From Caldisericaceae bacterium (GTDB lineage Bacteria > Calditrichota > Calditrichia > Calditrichales > Calditrichaceae), in assembly GCA_021160885.1 (NCBI GenBank), contig JAGHBR010000172.1:1-8743 (forward strand): DNA of 8,743 bases, read 5' to 3'. The position numbers and the translations under genes were made by a program. The stretch's first letter is position 1. Every line of letters begins with the position of its first letter. Positions 1 to 6,896 of the stretch are shown here, one piece after another. Under the pieces are notes generated by a model. That model had not been told where the DNA came from. It searched no databases and saw nothing but the letters and a program-made list of their open reading frames with translations.

Positions 1-513
1 AACCTGAATAATCCGGATGTCTATTTCAACTGGAATATCAAATCTTTACTGCAAAACTACCGCTCGGCCTTTTTGCAGTTAACCGACTTTTTAATTAAAC
101 GAAACGATTATCAAAAGGCAGAACAGGCGCTGGATTTTATGAATCAGCACATTGCACCGGAAGTTATTCCCTGGACAAACCGTACCATGCAACTGGTGAC
201 CGATGCCTTTAAGGCCATTGTTGATACCAGTTATGTGGATTCACTTTTAACGGACGACAGTCGGGTTGCTGATTTGCCAATGATTGGAGAACACTTAATG
301 CGTCTGGGCAAACCTAAAATGGCCGTGCCATTGCTGGAAAAGGCATACGAATTGAATCCCACCAATCCGCGCAATTTGGGAACCTTAATCAGCGCATACC
401 AGATGACCAATAATCGGGAAAAAATAATTCGTTCTCTGGAAAACTGGTTGAAACTCTTTCCCAACGATCAAACCGCCAGGAGGATGCTGGATTCTTATAA
501 AAAACAGGAATAA
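1..513 (+). CDS. C-terminal part of a DUF2723-family (TMEM260/PMT-like) membrane glycosyltransferase with TPR-like tail; 5' end outside window
   Basis: The frame is open from base 1 to the TAA at 511-513 (170 codons visible), so the gene begins upstream; the TTG at 73 lies inside the frame and is not a start. The first visible residues include a QNYRSAFLQL block, which I associate with the soluble end of DUF2723 proteins. Further on, a helical repeat with the TPR-like pattern AVPLLEKAYELNPTNPRN is followed by a second repeat ending in LFPNDQTARRMLDSY. DUF2723 proteins are multi-span GT-C-fold enzymes related to protein O-mannosyltransferases (eukaryotic TMEM260), and the tail is thought to lie outside the membrane domain. 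The catalytic membrane part is not in the window, so the family call rests on the tail alone. The next gene starts 9 bases after the stop, which suggests co-transcription. Confidence 0.72.
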   Translation, partial: NLNNPDVYFNWNIKSLLQNYRSAFLQLTDFLIKRNDYQKAEQALDFMNQHIAPEVIPWTNRTMQLVTDAFKAIVDTSYVDSLLTDDSRVADLPMIGEHLMRLGKPKMAVPLLEKAYELNPTNPRNLGTLISAYQMTNNREKIIRSLENWLKLFPNDQTARRMLDSYKKQE

Positions 514-522
514 TACCTGCTT

Positions 523-1506
523 ATGCGAATACTGCAGAATGTCTTAAAAATTGCCATTTCGCTAGGACTTTTAGGCTATTTGGTTTACCGGGCAGATCCT
601 GCCCGGTTAATTTCTGTTTTAAGTAATATTACCGAAAAAAACGGGCTTTTTTATCTGGCCCTGGCATTTGGACTGATGATTGTTGCTATCTGGTTTTTAG
701 CCATGCGCTGGGCTGTTTTGATGAAAAGCTACCGCTATTCTCTGAAGACTACGCAATTGTTTGGCTTTTATTTAATCGGCATGTTTTTTAATAATTTTTT
801 GCCGACCAGTATCGGTGGCGATGTGATGCGCATTTACAAATTGATTAGCGTTACAGATGATCGCACCAGCGCCTTTGCCTCGGTTATTATTGAACGCCTG
901 ATGGGTATTGCGGCAACGCTGTTCATGTCGATCTGGGCCTTGATTTACATTTCACAGCAATTTCATGACTGGCGCTTGTTGTTTGCCGCAATCGTTTTAT
1001 TTTTACTGATCATGGCCTTTTTTGCCATGCTTTTAAGAGACTGGTCCTTTAAAATTATTTTAAGGATCTTTGAAAAATTTACTGTTTTTAAAATAGGTCA
1101 AAGATTTAACAAATTGTTCGAAGCGATTCACTATTTTCAAAATCATAAACTGATTCTTTTGCGCGTTTTCCTGCTTTCTTTCGCTTCTCAATTTTTTATA
1201 GTTACCATGAACTATTTGGTGGCTCTTGCTTTTAATATTCAGGTGAGCTTTGGTTATTTATTGATGGTCGTACCTATTTCTTTTGTGATTACTATGCTGC
1301 CCTCAATCAATGGAATCGGTATCCGGGATTTGGGTTTTGTGGGCCTGTTGGCTCAAATAGGTGTGTCGACGGCCGAAGCTTTGACGCTCAGTTTTATGAA
1401 TTTAATCATTCCAATGATCCTGTCGATTGCTGGTGGGATCTTATTTATTGTTCAAAAAAGTAATGCCATGCCTGGAGGCGAAAATGTTTTGGATTCAAAA
1501 ATTTAA
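523..1506 (+). CDS. Flippase-like integral membrane protein, lysylphosphatidylglycerol synthase TM-region family (PF03706 / UPF0104 type)
   Basis: This 327-residue protein is dominated by hydrophobic stretches (roughly residues 8-22, 42-62, 78-95, 128-145, 152-170, 210-237, 244-260, 290-310), consistent with 7-8 membrane spans. Family hallmarks are NNFLPTSIGGDVMRIY (90-105), ERLMG (124-128) and LPSINGIGIRD (259-269). Family members (MprF membrane domain, archaeal AglD, UPF0104) are implicated in flipping or handling lipid-linked substrates across the inner membrane. There is no cytosolic MprF-type aminoacyl-transfer domain, so lipid aminoacylation is not indicated. Placed between a DUF2723 protein and, further down, a polyprenol-P-sugar synthase-like gene, it may flip a lipid-linked sugar donor, but that is inference. 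Its last 23 bases overlap the start of the next gene. Confidence 0.85.
   Translation: MRILQNVLKIAISLGLLGYLVYRADPARLISVLSNITEKNGLFYLALAFGLMIVAIWFLAMRWAVLMKSYRYSLKTTQLFGFYLIGMFFNNFLPTSIGGDVMRIYKLISVTDDRTSAFASVIIERLMGIAATLFMSIWALIYISQQFHDWRLLFAAIVLFLLIMAFFAMLLRDWSFKIILRIFEKFTVFKIGQRFNKLFEAIHYFQNHKLILLRVFLLSFASQFFIVTMNYLVALAFNIQVSFGYLLMVVPISFVITMLPSINGIGIRDLGFVGLLAQIGVSTAEALTLSFMNLIIPMILSIAGGILFIVQKSNAMPGGENVLDSKI
1474..1478 (+). promoter_or_regulatory. Shine-Dalgarno GGAGG deciding the start of the DUF4837 gene
   Basis: GGAGG with 5-base spacing to the ATG at 1484, located inside the upstream coding sequence. It argues against the in-frame starts at 1427 and 1463, which would put extra residues before the lipoprotein signal peptide. 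Confidence 0.8.
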
Positions 1507-2521
1507 AAACGGCCTGCTGATCGCTGTTTCGATTTTAATTTTGGTTGCCTGTACCAAATACAGGCCCTCAACCGCCGGATATCCTTACCGGATTTTTGTG
1601 GTCGCCGATTCCCTGCTCTGGCTTGATCTGCAAAAACCAATCAGCGATACTTTTGAAGGTGAAGTGTTAACGCCTGTTTCCGAGAAGAAGTTCTATTTTA
1701 CCTGGATTCCTTTGCGTCTTTTAAATGAATTTAAGAATCGCATGAACATCTTTTTTATTGGCGTCCAGGATGAACAGGGAGAAGTTAACGAATATTTAAG
1801 GCAGGTGCTACCGGCTGAATTTCAAAAAGGAGTGGCGGAAAACAGGTATTTTTACCTCTTCCAGGACGACCTGTTTGCCAGAGATCAAATCGGGCTTTTT
1901 ATGTTTGGCAAGGATCGCCAGTCGTTTTTACGAAACTTTGAAGGCTTAAAAGATCAGATTTACAATACATTTGAAAAAAAATATTATGCCCGGCTTAAAG
2001 AGTCCATGTTCGAAAAAGGCGAACAGGTAAAGGTTGAAGAGTACATTAAAAATAACTTTGATTTTTCAATACGTGTTCAGCACGATTATTTTGTGGCCAT
2101 CGAAGAACCGCAAGTGCCTTATCTATGGCTTCGCCGCTTTGATCCGGATCGCTGGGTTTCAATCTGGAAAATTAAAGGCGATAGCAGCTATTTCAACTTT
2201 GACTCCATTGCCAATGTGCGCGATCGTTTCACAAAAAAATACTACCAGGGCGATTACATCATCCGCGAAGACAGCAAATTGGTGACGGCCGATTTTAACG
2301 GTCAGCCCACGGCAAAAATGGTTGGTTTGTGGCGTAACGATTCTGTTTTGATCGGTGGCCCTTTTAGAACCTATGTTATCGATTATCCGGCTGACTCTTC
2401 GTTGTACTTTATTGATATTGCCGTGATGGCTCCGGGGCATCTTAAAAAGCCTTATTTAGACCAACTGGAAGTAATTGCCCGTACCTTTAGAGTTGAAAAA
2501 GATGCCCGCAAAGAACGGTAA
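1484..2521 (+). CDS. DUF4837 family lipoprotein of unknown function
   Basis: I chose the ATG at 1484 (345 aa) over the longer frame opening at 1427. A strong GGAGG (1474-1478) lies 5 bases upstream, and the protein then starts as a classical lipoprotein precursor: basic n-region (QKFKNG), hydrophobic core, then lipobox LVAC with the acylated Cys at residue 23. The mature part has features I associate with DUF4837 (PF16125): an early Y-R-I-F-V-V-ADS-xx-W segment, an LRRFDPDRWVSIW block near the middle, and a C-terminal GGPFRTYVIDYP...APGHLKKPYLDQLEVIARTF region. The family is found in Bacteroidota-like bacteria and has no assigned biochemical role. The lipobox places the protein in the envelope, attached to a membrane. 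The start lies inside the end of the flippase-like gene, so translation is probably coupled. Confidence 0.78.
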   Translation: MFWIQKFKNGLLIAVSILILVACTKYRPSTAGYPYRIFVVADSLLWLDLQKPISDTFEGEVLTPVSEKKFYFTWIPLRLLNEFKNRMNIFFIGVQDEQGEVNEYLRQVLPAEFQKGVAENRYFYLFQDDLFARDQIGLFMFGKDRQSFLRNFEGLKDQIYNTFEKKYYARLKESMFEKGEQVKVEEYIKNNFDFSIRVQHDYFVAIEEPQVPYLWLRRFDPDRWVSIWKIKGDSSYFNFDSIANVRDRFTKKYYQGDYIIREDSKLVTADFNGQPTAKMVGLWRNDSVLIGGPFRTYVIDYPADSSLYFIDIAVMAPGHLKKPYLDQLEVIARTFRVEKDARKER

Positions 2522-2526
2522 GCGGG

Positions 2527-3438
2527 ATGACTATGAAGATCGCTGTTTTGGGTACTTTTCTTAAAGATCGGATAATTGGCTTAGATGGAAAAGTAACCGA
2601 AAGCAAAGGCGGCTTGTTCTATTCAATTGAGGCTTTGCGAGCCATTTGCGGCGAAAATGATGAAATCATTCCAATTAGTTATGTGGGGAATGATTTTTAT
2701 GAGCAAGTGTTTCAACACTTCAAAGATGACCGACGTGTAAATTTAACGGGCCTTTACCGGCATGAAGGTGCAAATAATTGTGTTGAATTGCGTTACTTTA
2801 CGGCGGAAACCAGAGAAGAGCGTTCTTTGAATCCCATGCCACCGCTAACGGCCAAACAGTTGGCGCCGTTTGCAGAAAGTGATGTGTTTGTGGCCAATTT
2901 TATTTCAGGCTGGGAAATGGAACTGAATGAGTTCAGGTCTTTCGGGTCTCAATTTAAGGGACTAAGCCTGATCGACATCCACAGCCTGACGCTTGAGCGA
3001 CTGAACAATGGGCTACGTCGATATCGAAAATTGGCTGATGCGGAATCGTGGATTGAGTACAGCAGCATTGTTCAGTTTAATGAAGCTGAATTTAGGATGC
3101 TCACATCTCTGGATGTTTTGGAATTTTACAAATTGTTTTGCTTTGATCAAAATAAAATTGTTAATTTAACCCTAGGCAAACATGGTAGTTTGCACATTTA
3201 CAGAAAAGGCGCAGAAATTAAAAAATATGTGCAGAAACCGGAAAGAAAGGTGAAAGTGATCGATCCTACAGGATGCGGAGATGTTTTTCTGGCGGGATTT
3301 GCTTATTTTTACGCTTTCCACAAAGATGTCCGAAAAGCGGCTCAAAAAGCAACAAGTCTGGCAGCGGCAGCGGGCAGCCATAAAGGTTTGCCAGAAGTTT
3401 CTGTTTTGGTTGAAAAATTTAATCAGATAGTTGGGTAA
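2527..3438 (+). CDS. PfkB-family carbohydrate kinase
   Basis: This 303-residue protein is of usual PfkB/ribokinase length. The C-terminal signature DPTGCGDVF (residues 246-254) gives the anion-hole GCGD with the predicted catalytic base Asp252. An N-terminal GG (28-29) sits where the family's substrate-binding Gly-Gly lies, and TLGKHGS (215-221) matches the V-T-x-G-xx-G nucleotide-site strand. The family phosphorylates sugars, nucleosides or related hydroxyl compounds in the cytosol; nothing visible fixes the substrate. The gene begins 5 bases after the DUF4837 stop and ends 6 bases before an RmlD-like gene, so it may feed a sugar into nucleotide-sugar synthesis (inference). The start may equally be the ATG at 2533 (protein MKIAVLG...), since neither has a strong Shine-Dalgarno. 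Confidence 0.85.
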   Translation: MTMKIAVLGTFLKDRIIGLDGKVTESKGGLFYSIEALRAICGENDEIIPISYVGNDFYEQVFQHFKDDRRVNLTGLYRHEGANNCVELRYFTAETREERSLNPMPPLTAKQLAPFAESDVFVANFISGWEMELNEFRSFGSQFKGLSLIDIHSLTLERLNNGLRRYRKLADAESWIEYSSIVQFNEAEFRMLTSLDVLEFYKLFCFDQNKIVNLTLGKHGSLHIYRKGAEIKKYVQKPERKVKVIDPTGCGDVFLAGFAYFYAFHKDVRKAAQKATSLAAAAGSHKGLPEVSVLVEKFNQIVG

Positions 3439-3444
3439 AAAAAT

Positions 3445-4350
3445 ATGACCAGTTTAGTCGTTGTTGGTGCAAATGGTTTGTTGGGGCAGAATATCATCAA
3501 AAAGCTGAAAAATCGATTTGAAATTTACGCCGCATCTTTTGAAGATGAAGCATATTTCCCGTTGGAATACGTTAAGTCTTACACTCAATTAGATATTACC
3601 AATCGTTCCAAGGTCGTTGACTTTTTACAAAAGGTAAAGCCTGAGGTCATTATTAATACAGCGGCTTTTACCAAAGTCGATGCCTGTGAAGAAGTCCCTG
3701 ATCAATGCTGGGTAGTCAATGTTCGTGGGGTGGAGTACTTGGTAGACGCCAGCAGTTCTTTTAAACCAGTTTTTGTTCATGTTTCGACCGATTATGTGTT
3801 CGATGGCAAGGCCGGGCCCTATTCGGAAGAAGATACGCCAAATCCAAGAGGCAATTACGCCCGCAGCAAATTAGCGGGTGAACACGTTGTGGAAAATTCA
3901 AATTTAGAATACATTATTGCCAGAACTCAGGTGCTGTTTGGGGTGGGCAATAAAGTGCGCCACAATTTTGTAACCTGGGTCATCGAGCAATTGACAAACA
4001 ACAAAAAAATTCGTATCGTTGATGACCAGATCGGGACGCCTACTTACGCGCCCGATTTTGTAGAAGCAATAGAGCGTTTATTACAAAAAGAGGCCTACGG
4101 TCTTTTTCATGTTTCAGGGCCGGATATTATTTCACGCTATGATTTTGCTTTAAAAATTGCCGAAGTCTTTGATTTGGATGCCAGTTTGATAGAACGCATT
4201 AAAACAAAGGATTTAAATCAAAAAGCGCCCCGGCCGATGAATTCAGCATTTAAAATTTACAAGTTGATTAATTACACCGGATGGGAGCCGAATTCACTAA
4301 CCGATGCTTTGAAACTAATGAAAAAGGAATTAGCGCTCAGCGATGGTTGA
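3445..4350 (+). CDS. RmlD-like NAD(P)-dependent sugar-nucleotide oxidoreductase (dTDP-4-dehydrorhamnose reductase family)
   Basis: This 301-residue extended short-chain dehydrogenase matches the RmlD length. It shows the Rossmann glycine motif GANGLLG (8-14), NTAAFTKVDACE (71-82), STDYVFDG (114-121), the catalytic YxxxK as YARSK (Tyr138, Lys142), and the late RPMNS motif (263-267) typical of RmlD. RmlD reduces dTDP-4-dehydro-L-rhamnose to dTDP-L-rhamnose; relatives act on other 4-keto sugars or serve as the regulatory MAT2B subunit in animals. No rmlA, rmlB or rmlC is adjacent, so rhamnose is not certain and no gene symbol is given. Its last 8 bases overlap the start of the next gene. Confidence 0.85.
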   Translation: MTSLVVVGANGLLGQNIIKKLKNRFEIYAASFEDEAYFPLEYVKSYTQLDITNRSKVVDFLQKVKPEVIINTAAFTKVDACEEVPDQCWVVNVRGVEYLVDASSSFKPVFVHVSTDYVFDGKAGPYSEEDTPNPRGNYARSKLAGEHVVENSNLEYIIARTQVLFGVGNKVRHNFVTWVIEQLTNNKKIRIVDDQIGTPTYAPDFVEAIERLLQKEAYGLFHVSGPDIISRYDFALKIAEVFDLDASLIERIKTKDLNQKAPRPMNSAFKIYKLINYTGWEPNSLTDALKLMKKELALSDG

Positions 4351-5068
4351 TCCTAAAAATGCCGTTATTGTAATACCGACATACAACGAAGCTCTGAATG
4401 TCGAACGTTTGGTCAAGGAAATCCGCCGCCATGTGCCGGAGATTTCAATTCTTTTTGTTGATGATAATTCACCGGACGGAACCGCCGATATCATCAAAGA
4501 ATTGCAAAAGGAAGACGAAAGAATTTTCCTGCTGGAACGACAGAGAAAGGAAGGCCTGGGGCGAGCCTATATTGCCGGCTTTCGTGTAGCGCTTGAAAAG
4601 GGCTTTGACTACATTTTTGAAATGGATGCCGACTTTTCGCACGATCCTAAAGAGCTGCTCAATTTTTTAAAGGAGATGCAGCAGCATGACCTGGTTATTG
4701 GCTCGCGCTACATTAAAGGGGTAAACGTAATCAACTGGCCGTTGAAACGACTTTTACTGAGTTACTTTGCTAATCTTTACACGCGAATCATAACGGGTGT
4801 GCCCATTGCCGACTGCACAGGAGGGTACAAATGTTTTAGAAAGGAAGTTTTGCAGGCCATTGATTTTGACCGCATTAAATCCAATGGCTACGCCTTTCAG
4901 ATCGAACTCAATGTAAAAGCCTGGGAAAAGGGATTTAAAATTAAGGAAATTCCCATTATTTTTGTAGATCGCGTTTACGGCGAATCAAAATTATCGAAGA
5001 AAATTATGTGGGAAGCGGTTTTTCTGGTCTGGAAACTACGCTTTTTAAGTTTAATAAAAAAATTGTAG
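4343..5068 (+). CDS. Polyprenol monophosphomannose synthase-like family 2 glycosyltransferase (Dpm1 type)
   Basis: This 241-residue GT-A protein has the length of soluble bacterial Dpm1-type enzymes. Visible motifs are VIPTYNE (10-16), DDNSPDGT (40-47), the metal/nucleotide-binding DAD (95-97) in EMDADFSHDP, GSRYIKG (120-126), TGGYKCF (159-165) and the family-typical GESKLS (213-218). The last two are characteristic of dolichol/polyprenol-phosphate mannose synthases, which transfer mannose from GDP-mannose to a polyprenyl phosphate at the cytosolic face of the membrane. There is no C-terminal transmembrane pair, so it is presumably peripheral. The sugar could also be glucose or another hexose. 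It starts with an 8-base overlap (4343-4350) with the RmlD-like gene. The product would be the natural donor for the DUF2723 protein at the front of the operon. Confidence 0.87.
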   Translation: MVDPKNAVIVIPTYNEALNVERLVKEIRRHVPEISILFVDDNSPDGTADIIKELQKEDERIFLLERQRKEGLGRAYIAGFRVALEKGFDYIFEMDADFSHDPKELLNFLKEMQQHDLVIGSRYIKGVNVINWPLKRLLLSYFANLYTRIITGVPIADCTGGYKCFRKEVLQAIDFDRIKSNGYAFQIELNVKAWEKGFKIKEIPIIFVDRVYGESKLSKKIMWEAVFLVWKLRFLSLIKKL

Positions 5069-5077
5069 GAATTAAAA

Positions 5078-6046
5078 ATGGCTAAAAAAAAGCAACGCTT
5101 TGTGCTGGAATTCGAAAAGCCAATTGTCAATCTTGAGGAAAAAATTGCAGAAATGCGTGAATATGCGGTTGCCAGTAATCTGGATCTGGATGAAGACATC
5201 CGAAGGCTGGAGAAAAAGGCAGCAGAATTGCGCCATGAAATTTACATTAATTTATCACGCTGGCAACGTGTCCAGTTGGCCCGCCATCCTCAACGGCCTT
5301 ATACTTTAGATTACATTGAGCGCATGTGTGATTATTTTGAAGAGCTGCATGGCGATCGCCGCTTTGCTGATGACAAGGCCATTGTAGCCGGACTGGCCAA
5401 AATTGATGATTTTTCGGTAGTGGTAGTCGGTCAGCAAAAAGGTAAAGACACCAAGGAAAATTTGTACCGCAATTTCGGCATGCCTCATCCGGAAGGTTAC
5501 CGTAAAGCCATGCGTATGATGGAATTAGCCGCTAAGTTCGATAAACCAGTCATTACCTTAATCGACACGCCTGGCGCATTCCCGGGTATTGGCGCAGAAG
5601 AACGCGGACAGGCCGAAGCCATTGCCTACAATTTAATGCGTATGGCTCGCTTGCCGGTACCAATAATTAACGTCATTATTGGTGAAGGTGCATCGGGCGG
5701 TGCCCTGGGCATTGGCGTAGGCGATCGGATTTTAATGGCTGAAAACGGCTGGTATTCGGTCATTAGCCCGGAAGGTTGTGCGGCTATTCTTTGGCGTGAC
5801 GCAGCCTATGCTCCGCAAGCAGCCGAAGCCATGAAAGTGACAGCTCCGGATTTACTTAAGTTTGGCATCATAGACGAAATCATTAAAGAACCAGAAGGCG
5901 GAGCTCATGTGGACCCTGATCTGGCGGCGAAGTTTGTAAAAGAAGCCATCCTGAAACATCTGAAACAACTGATAAAAATACCGACCAAAAAACTTTTACA
6001 ACAGCGATTGGAAAAATTTAGCAAGATGGGCGCCTGGAAAGAGTGA
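5078..6046 (+). CDS. accA: Acetyl-CoA carboxylase carboxyltransferase subunit alpha
   Basis: The 322 residues align in length with E. coli AccA (319 aa). The N-terminal helical region (8-60) has the FEKPIVNLEEKI start typical of AccA. The crotonase-fold carboxyltransferase core follows: HPQRPYTLDYI (70-80), DTPGAFPGIGAEERGQ (163-178), the oxyanion-hole segment GEGASGGALGIGVGD (202-216) and SPEGCAAILWRD (230-241). With AccD it transfers CO2 from carboxybiotin to acetyl-CoA, giving malonyl-CoA for fatty-acid synthesis in the cytosol. No accD, accB or accC is nearby, so the partners are encoded elsewhere. AGGA at 5067-5070, overlapping the previous stop, lies 7 bases before the ATG and supports this start. 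The final TGA overlaps the next gene. Confidence 0.96.
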   Translation: MAKKKQRFVLEFEKPIVNLEEKIAEMREYAVASNLDLDEDIRRLEKKAAELRHEIYINLSRWQRVQLARHPQRPYTLDYIERMCDYFEELHGDRRFADDKAIVAGLAKIDDFSVVVVGQQKGKDTKENLYRNFGMPHPEGYRKAMRMMELAAKFDKPVITLIDTPGAFPGIGAEERGQAEAIAYNLMRMARLPVPIINVIIGEGASGGALGIGVGDRILMAENGWYSVISPEGCAAILWRDAAYAPQAAEAMKVTAPDLLKFGIIDEIIKEPEGGAHVDPDLAAKFVKEAILKHLKQLIKIPTKKLLQQRLEKFSKMGAWKE

Positions 6047-6435
6047 TGGAGTTTGCAGTTGATTTTCGTGTGCGCTACGCTGAAACCGATCAAATGAAGT
6101 TTGCACACCATTCGGCTTATATTGTCTGGTTTGAAATGGCCAGAATTGAGTTATTCCGCTCAATGGGGCTATCTTACGCTCAGATGGAAAAGGATGGCGT
6201 CTTGTTGCCCGTTTTGCAGGTTTCTGCCCGCTATTTCAAACCGGCTTTTTTTGACGATTCTTTACGCATTGTGGCTCGATTTGCAGAATTGAATAAGGCG
6301 CGCTTAAAAATAGACTATCAGGTATTTCGCCAGGGAACTTTAATTTGCGAAGGTTTCAGCTTACATGCCTTTATGAATGAAAAGGGGAAGCCGATTCGAC
6401 CGCCTGAATTCTTTCTTGAGAAAATGAAAGGATAA
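6046..6435 (+). CDS. Acyl-CoA thioesterase, YbgC/4-hydroxybenzoyl-CoA thioesterase (hotdog) family
   Basis: From the ATG at 6046 the protein has 129 residues, a normal single hotdog domain. The signature is VRYAETDQM (9-17) followed by HHSAYIVWFEMAR, matching the YbgC active-site loop and hotdog helix, with the predicted catalytic Asp15. The family hydrolyses acyl-CoA or acyl-ACP thioesters in the cytosol; YbgC is often linked to the Tol-Pal envelope system and phospholipid metabolism. The usual small residues after the Asp (TDxxGxVxH) read KFA here (18-20), an unusual variant. The ATG overlaps the accA stop (TGATG); a GTG at 6043 would add one residue. It is the last gene of the run, and no terminator is visible after it. 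Confidence 0.88.
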   Translation: MEFAVDFRVRYAETDQMKFAHHSAYIVWFEMARIELFRSMGLSYAQMEKDGVLLPVLQVSARYFKPAFFDDSLRIVARFAELNKARLKIDYQVFRQGTLICEGFSLHAFMNEKGKPIRPPEFFLEKMKG

Positions 6436-6448
6436 AAGTTTAAAATTT

Positions 6449-6476
6449 CGAAATCCGAAATACGAAATTCGAAAAG
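6449..6476. repeat. Short tandem repeat, four 7-bp units CGAAATN
   Basis: Four consecutive heptamers CGAAATC, CGAAATA, CGAAATT and CGAAAAG directly follow the palindrome start ATTTCGAAAT (6445-6454), just after the thioesterase stop. The reverse strand reads as repeated ATTTCG. Similar AATTTCG-rich intergenic patches occur in several bacterial genomes, and their reverse-strand translation (FEFRISDFEI) is a familiar spurious ORF; that is from memory. The rest of 6436-6610 is AT-rich with a weak inverted repeat (TTCAAAT 6486-6492 / ATTTGAA 6505-6511) and no gene. Confidence 0.7.
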
Positions 6477-6610
6477 AGAATAAATTTCAAATACGAAGTA
6501 TGTAATTTGAATAATCATCTGGTTTGGTTGTCATAATAATGCTCTTGTATTTTTTAAAAAGTTGAAATAATTTCTGATATTAACTTGTTTAATCAAGACG
6601 GAGTAGGAAA

Positions 6611-6775
6611 ATGTTGGACGAAGCGTTGCTGGATATTTTGGCCTGCCCTAAGTGTAAAGGGGAGTTAGAATACAATAAAGAGGAAAATACCCTCATTTGT
6701 CGCAAATGCCGGTTAATCTTTCGCATCGAAGACGATATTCCTATTATGCTGATTGATGAAGCGCAAAAATTTTAA
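6611..6775 (+). CDS. Trm112 family zinc-ribbon protein (YcaR-like)
   Basis: This 54-codon ORF starts at the ATG at 6611, with GGAG at 6600-6603 seven bases upstream, and stops at TAA 6773-6775. The protein starts MLDEALLDILACPKC and carries two zinc-knuckle pairs, CPKC (Cys12, Cys15) and CRKC (Cys30, Cys33), followed by IEDDIPIMLIDEA, the standard Trm112/YcaR ending (I-x-D-x-IPxML). Trm112 proteins activate methyltransferases in eukaryotes and archaea. Bacterial short forms are stable zinc proteins often found near lipid A and KDO genes, with uncertain roles. It stands alone, with 175 bases of AT-rich DNA before it and the structured leader after it, so it is probably transcribed separately. 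Confidence 0.9.
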   Translation: MLDEALLDILACPKCKGELEYNKEENTLICRKCRLIFRIEDDIPIMLIDEAQKF

Positions 6776-6794
6776 TAATACTCTGAAAATGCTC

Positions 6795-6823
6795 TTGACT
6801 TATTGATTTTAACCATTTAAATT
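6795..6823 (+). promoter_or_regulatory. Candidate sigma70-type promoter for the PorV-like gene leader
   Basis: TTGACT (6795-6800) is followed after 17 bases by TAAATT (6818-6823), giving 5/6 and 4/6 matches to the -35 and -10 consensus with ideal spacing. Transcription would start near 6830, producing a leader of about 200 bases before the ATG at 7031. The -35 box lies in a 10-base sequence AATGCTCTTG (6788-6797) that also occurs at 6538-6547 ahead of the Trm112 gene. No sigma factor preference is known for this organism from the window. Confidence 0.5.
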
Positions 6824-6845
6824 CTCTTTACTTAAATTGAAAAGT

Positions 6846-6896
6846 ATGAAAAAGTATGAGGAACTTGCCTATAAGCTGTTTGTTAAAGGAAATTGA
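6846..6896 (+). CDS. Possible 16-codon leader ORF in the structured leader
   Basis: ATG at 6846 to TGA at 6894-6896, encoding MKKYEELAYKLFVKGN. It would be the first ORF in a transcript from the candidate promoter, and its second half covers the whole 5' arm of the large inverted repeat (6866-6889). A translating ribosome would therefore melt that arm, as in translation-coupled attenuators. Against it: no recognisable Shine-Dalgarno, and no run of one amino acid that would suggest a sensed metabolite. It may be chance. Confidence 0.2.
   Translation: MKKYEELAYKLFVKGN

Noticed and set aside
1427..1483. Longer start for the DUF4837 protein
   Set aside because: It would add a stretch before the lipoprotein signal that is only the shifted translation of the flippase gene; the Shine-Dalgarno supports 1484.
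6449..6476. CRISPR or VNTR array
   Set aside because: Units are 7 bp without spacers and no cas genes are present. With only four degenerate units it is too short for either call.
6318..6518. 66-codon minus-strand ORF with FEFRISDFEI
   Set aside because: This is the translation of the ATTTCG repeat patch and the thioesterase antisense strand, a known type of spurious ORF.
6543..6590. Promoter for the Trm112 gene (e.g. TTGAAA at 6562-6567 with TTGTTT at 6585-6590)
   Set aside because: The region is very AT-rich and several equally weak box pairs can be drawn; none is good enough to annotate.
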